Position numbers and translations under genes: made by a program. Positions 7,123 to 7,398 of a stretch of DNA of 7,398 bases are shown here, piece by piece; position 1 is the first letter of the stretch; each line of letters starts with the position of its first letter. The notes beneath the pieces were generated by a model that did not search any database, was not told the DNA's origin, and was given only the letters and a program-made list of their open reading frames with translations. Source of the DNA: Ghiorsea sp. (lineage in GTDB: Bacteria > Pseudomonadota > Zetaproteobacteria > Mariprofundales > Mariprofundaceae). Location: NCBI GenBank assembly GCA_027019685.1, contig JALUWH010000259.1, positions 1-7,398 of the forward strand. The letters are read 5' to 3'.

Positions 7123-7178
7123 GGGGCAAGTGTATCGTTGCTAATGCGTGATGGGTAGATTCTGTGTAAGCTTTGCCT
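7123..7178 (+). promoter_or_regulatory. Divergent spacer expected to hold two promoters
   Basis: Only 56 nt separate the nadE start (minus strand) from the pabC-like start (plus strand), so the layout implies promoters for both directions here or reaching into the coding ends. By eye I find only weak partial matches to sigma-70 boxes, such as TTGCTA at 7138 and TAGATT at 7156 with spacing too short to pair. No palindromic operator is seen. The call rests on gene arrangement, not on a motif. Confidence 0.4.
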
Positions 7179-7398
7179 ATGAATGATGCGCTAGATATTC
7201 AAATCGTCCAAAACCTTAACCGTGGATTAAGTTATGCAGAAAGCTGTTTTGAGACTTTTCGGGTCATTGATGGTGCGATTTTTTTATGGGATAAACATTG
7301 GCAACGTTTGCAGCATGGGCTTGCAAGTTTTGGGCTTGATTTATCAAACAAACATCAAGAAAACATCAAACAAAGCTGTTTACAAGCTGCAAAAAAAC
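7179..7398 (+). CDS. pabC: Class IV PLP enzyme, probably aminodeoxychorismate lyase, 3'-truncated by window edge
   Basis: The first 73 codons are present and the frame stays open to the right edge. Residues 15-55 (RGLSYAESCFETFRVIDG, then HWQRLQHGLASFGLDL) match the N-terminal fold of class IV aminotransferases, where a RGLxYGDGxFETxR segment is followed by HxxRL. The CFETFRVIDG and HWQRLQ pieces resemble E. coli PabC (CFTTARVIDG, HIQRLQ), which turns 4-amino-4-deoxychorismate into p-aminobenzoate and pyruvate for folate synthesis. The usual GDG is AES here. The catalytic lysine would lie off-window, so a D-amino-acid or branched-chain aminotransferase cannot be ruled out. The ATG at 7179 is the start that fits the domain; only a weak ribosome site is seen. 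The gene diverges from nadE. Confidence 0.75.
   Translation, partial: MNDALDIQIVQNLNRGLSYAESCFETFRVIDGAIFLWDKHWQRLQHGLASFGLDLSNKHQENIKQSCLQAAKK

Noticed and set aside
7348..7375. Short A-rich direct repeat (AAACATCAA twice)
   Set aside because: It lies within the coding frame of the pabC-like gene and reflects Lys/Asn/Gln codons; not a repeat array.

Overview
The window looks like chromosomal DNA of a free-living, AT-leaning proteobacterium (GC judged by eye at somewhat over 40 %; not computed). The pointers are a WspR-like diguanylate cyclase, a glutamine-dependent NAD synthetase, a PabC-like class IV PLP enzyme and a cytoplasmic PAS hybrid histidine kinase. The genus cannot be fixed from this sequence. 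Coding density is very high. There are no tRNA or rRNA genes, insertion sequences, phage genes or CRISPR repeats.

Layout: (1) 1-644, plus strand, is the C-terminal part of a WspR-type GGDEF protein whose start lies off the left edge. (2) 699-2870, plus strand, is a full RecQ helicase with a C-terminal extension that has a helix-turn-helix-like segment. (3) 2871-2954 is a convergent junction with two back-to-back hairpin terminators, one of them inside the last codons of the opposing gene. (4) 7122 down to 2912, minus strand, is a tightly packed gene string: nadE, a 15-codon hydrophobic mini-ORF, a CheC/CheX-like phosphatase and a PAS-PAS-HisKA-HATPase-REC hybrid kinase. The spacings are 1 nt, a 4-nt ATGA overlap and a second 4-nt ATGA overlap. 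(5) 7123-7178 is a short divergent spacer. (6) 7179 to the right edge, plus strand, is the first 73 codons of an aminodeoxychorismate lyase-like protein.

How they may work together: nadE, recQ and the pabC-like gene are housekeeping functions (NAD synthesis, DNA repair and recombination, folate precursor). The phosphatase-like protein and the hybrid kinase overlap by 4 nt and are probably made together. Since CheC-family proteins dephosphorylate receiver domains, the kinase's own REC domain is an obvious candidate substrate. No che, wsp or flagellar genes are visible here. The cyclase is on the other strand beyond recQ, so any link between the kinase pair and c-di-GMP is speculation. The least ordinary elements are the hydrophobic mini-ORF that exactly fills the gap between nadE and the phosphatase gene, and the orphan phosphatase-kinase pair. 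Nothing here amounts to a clear new large system.
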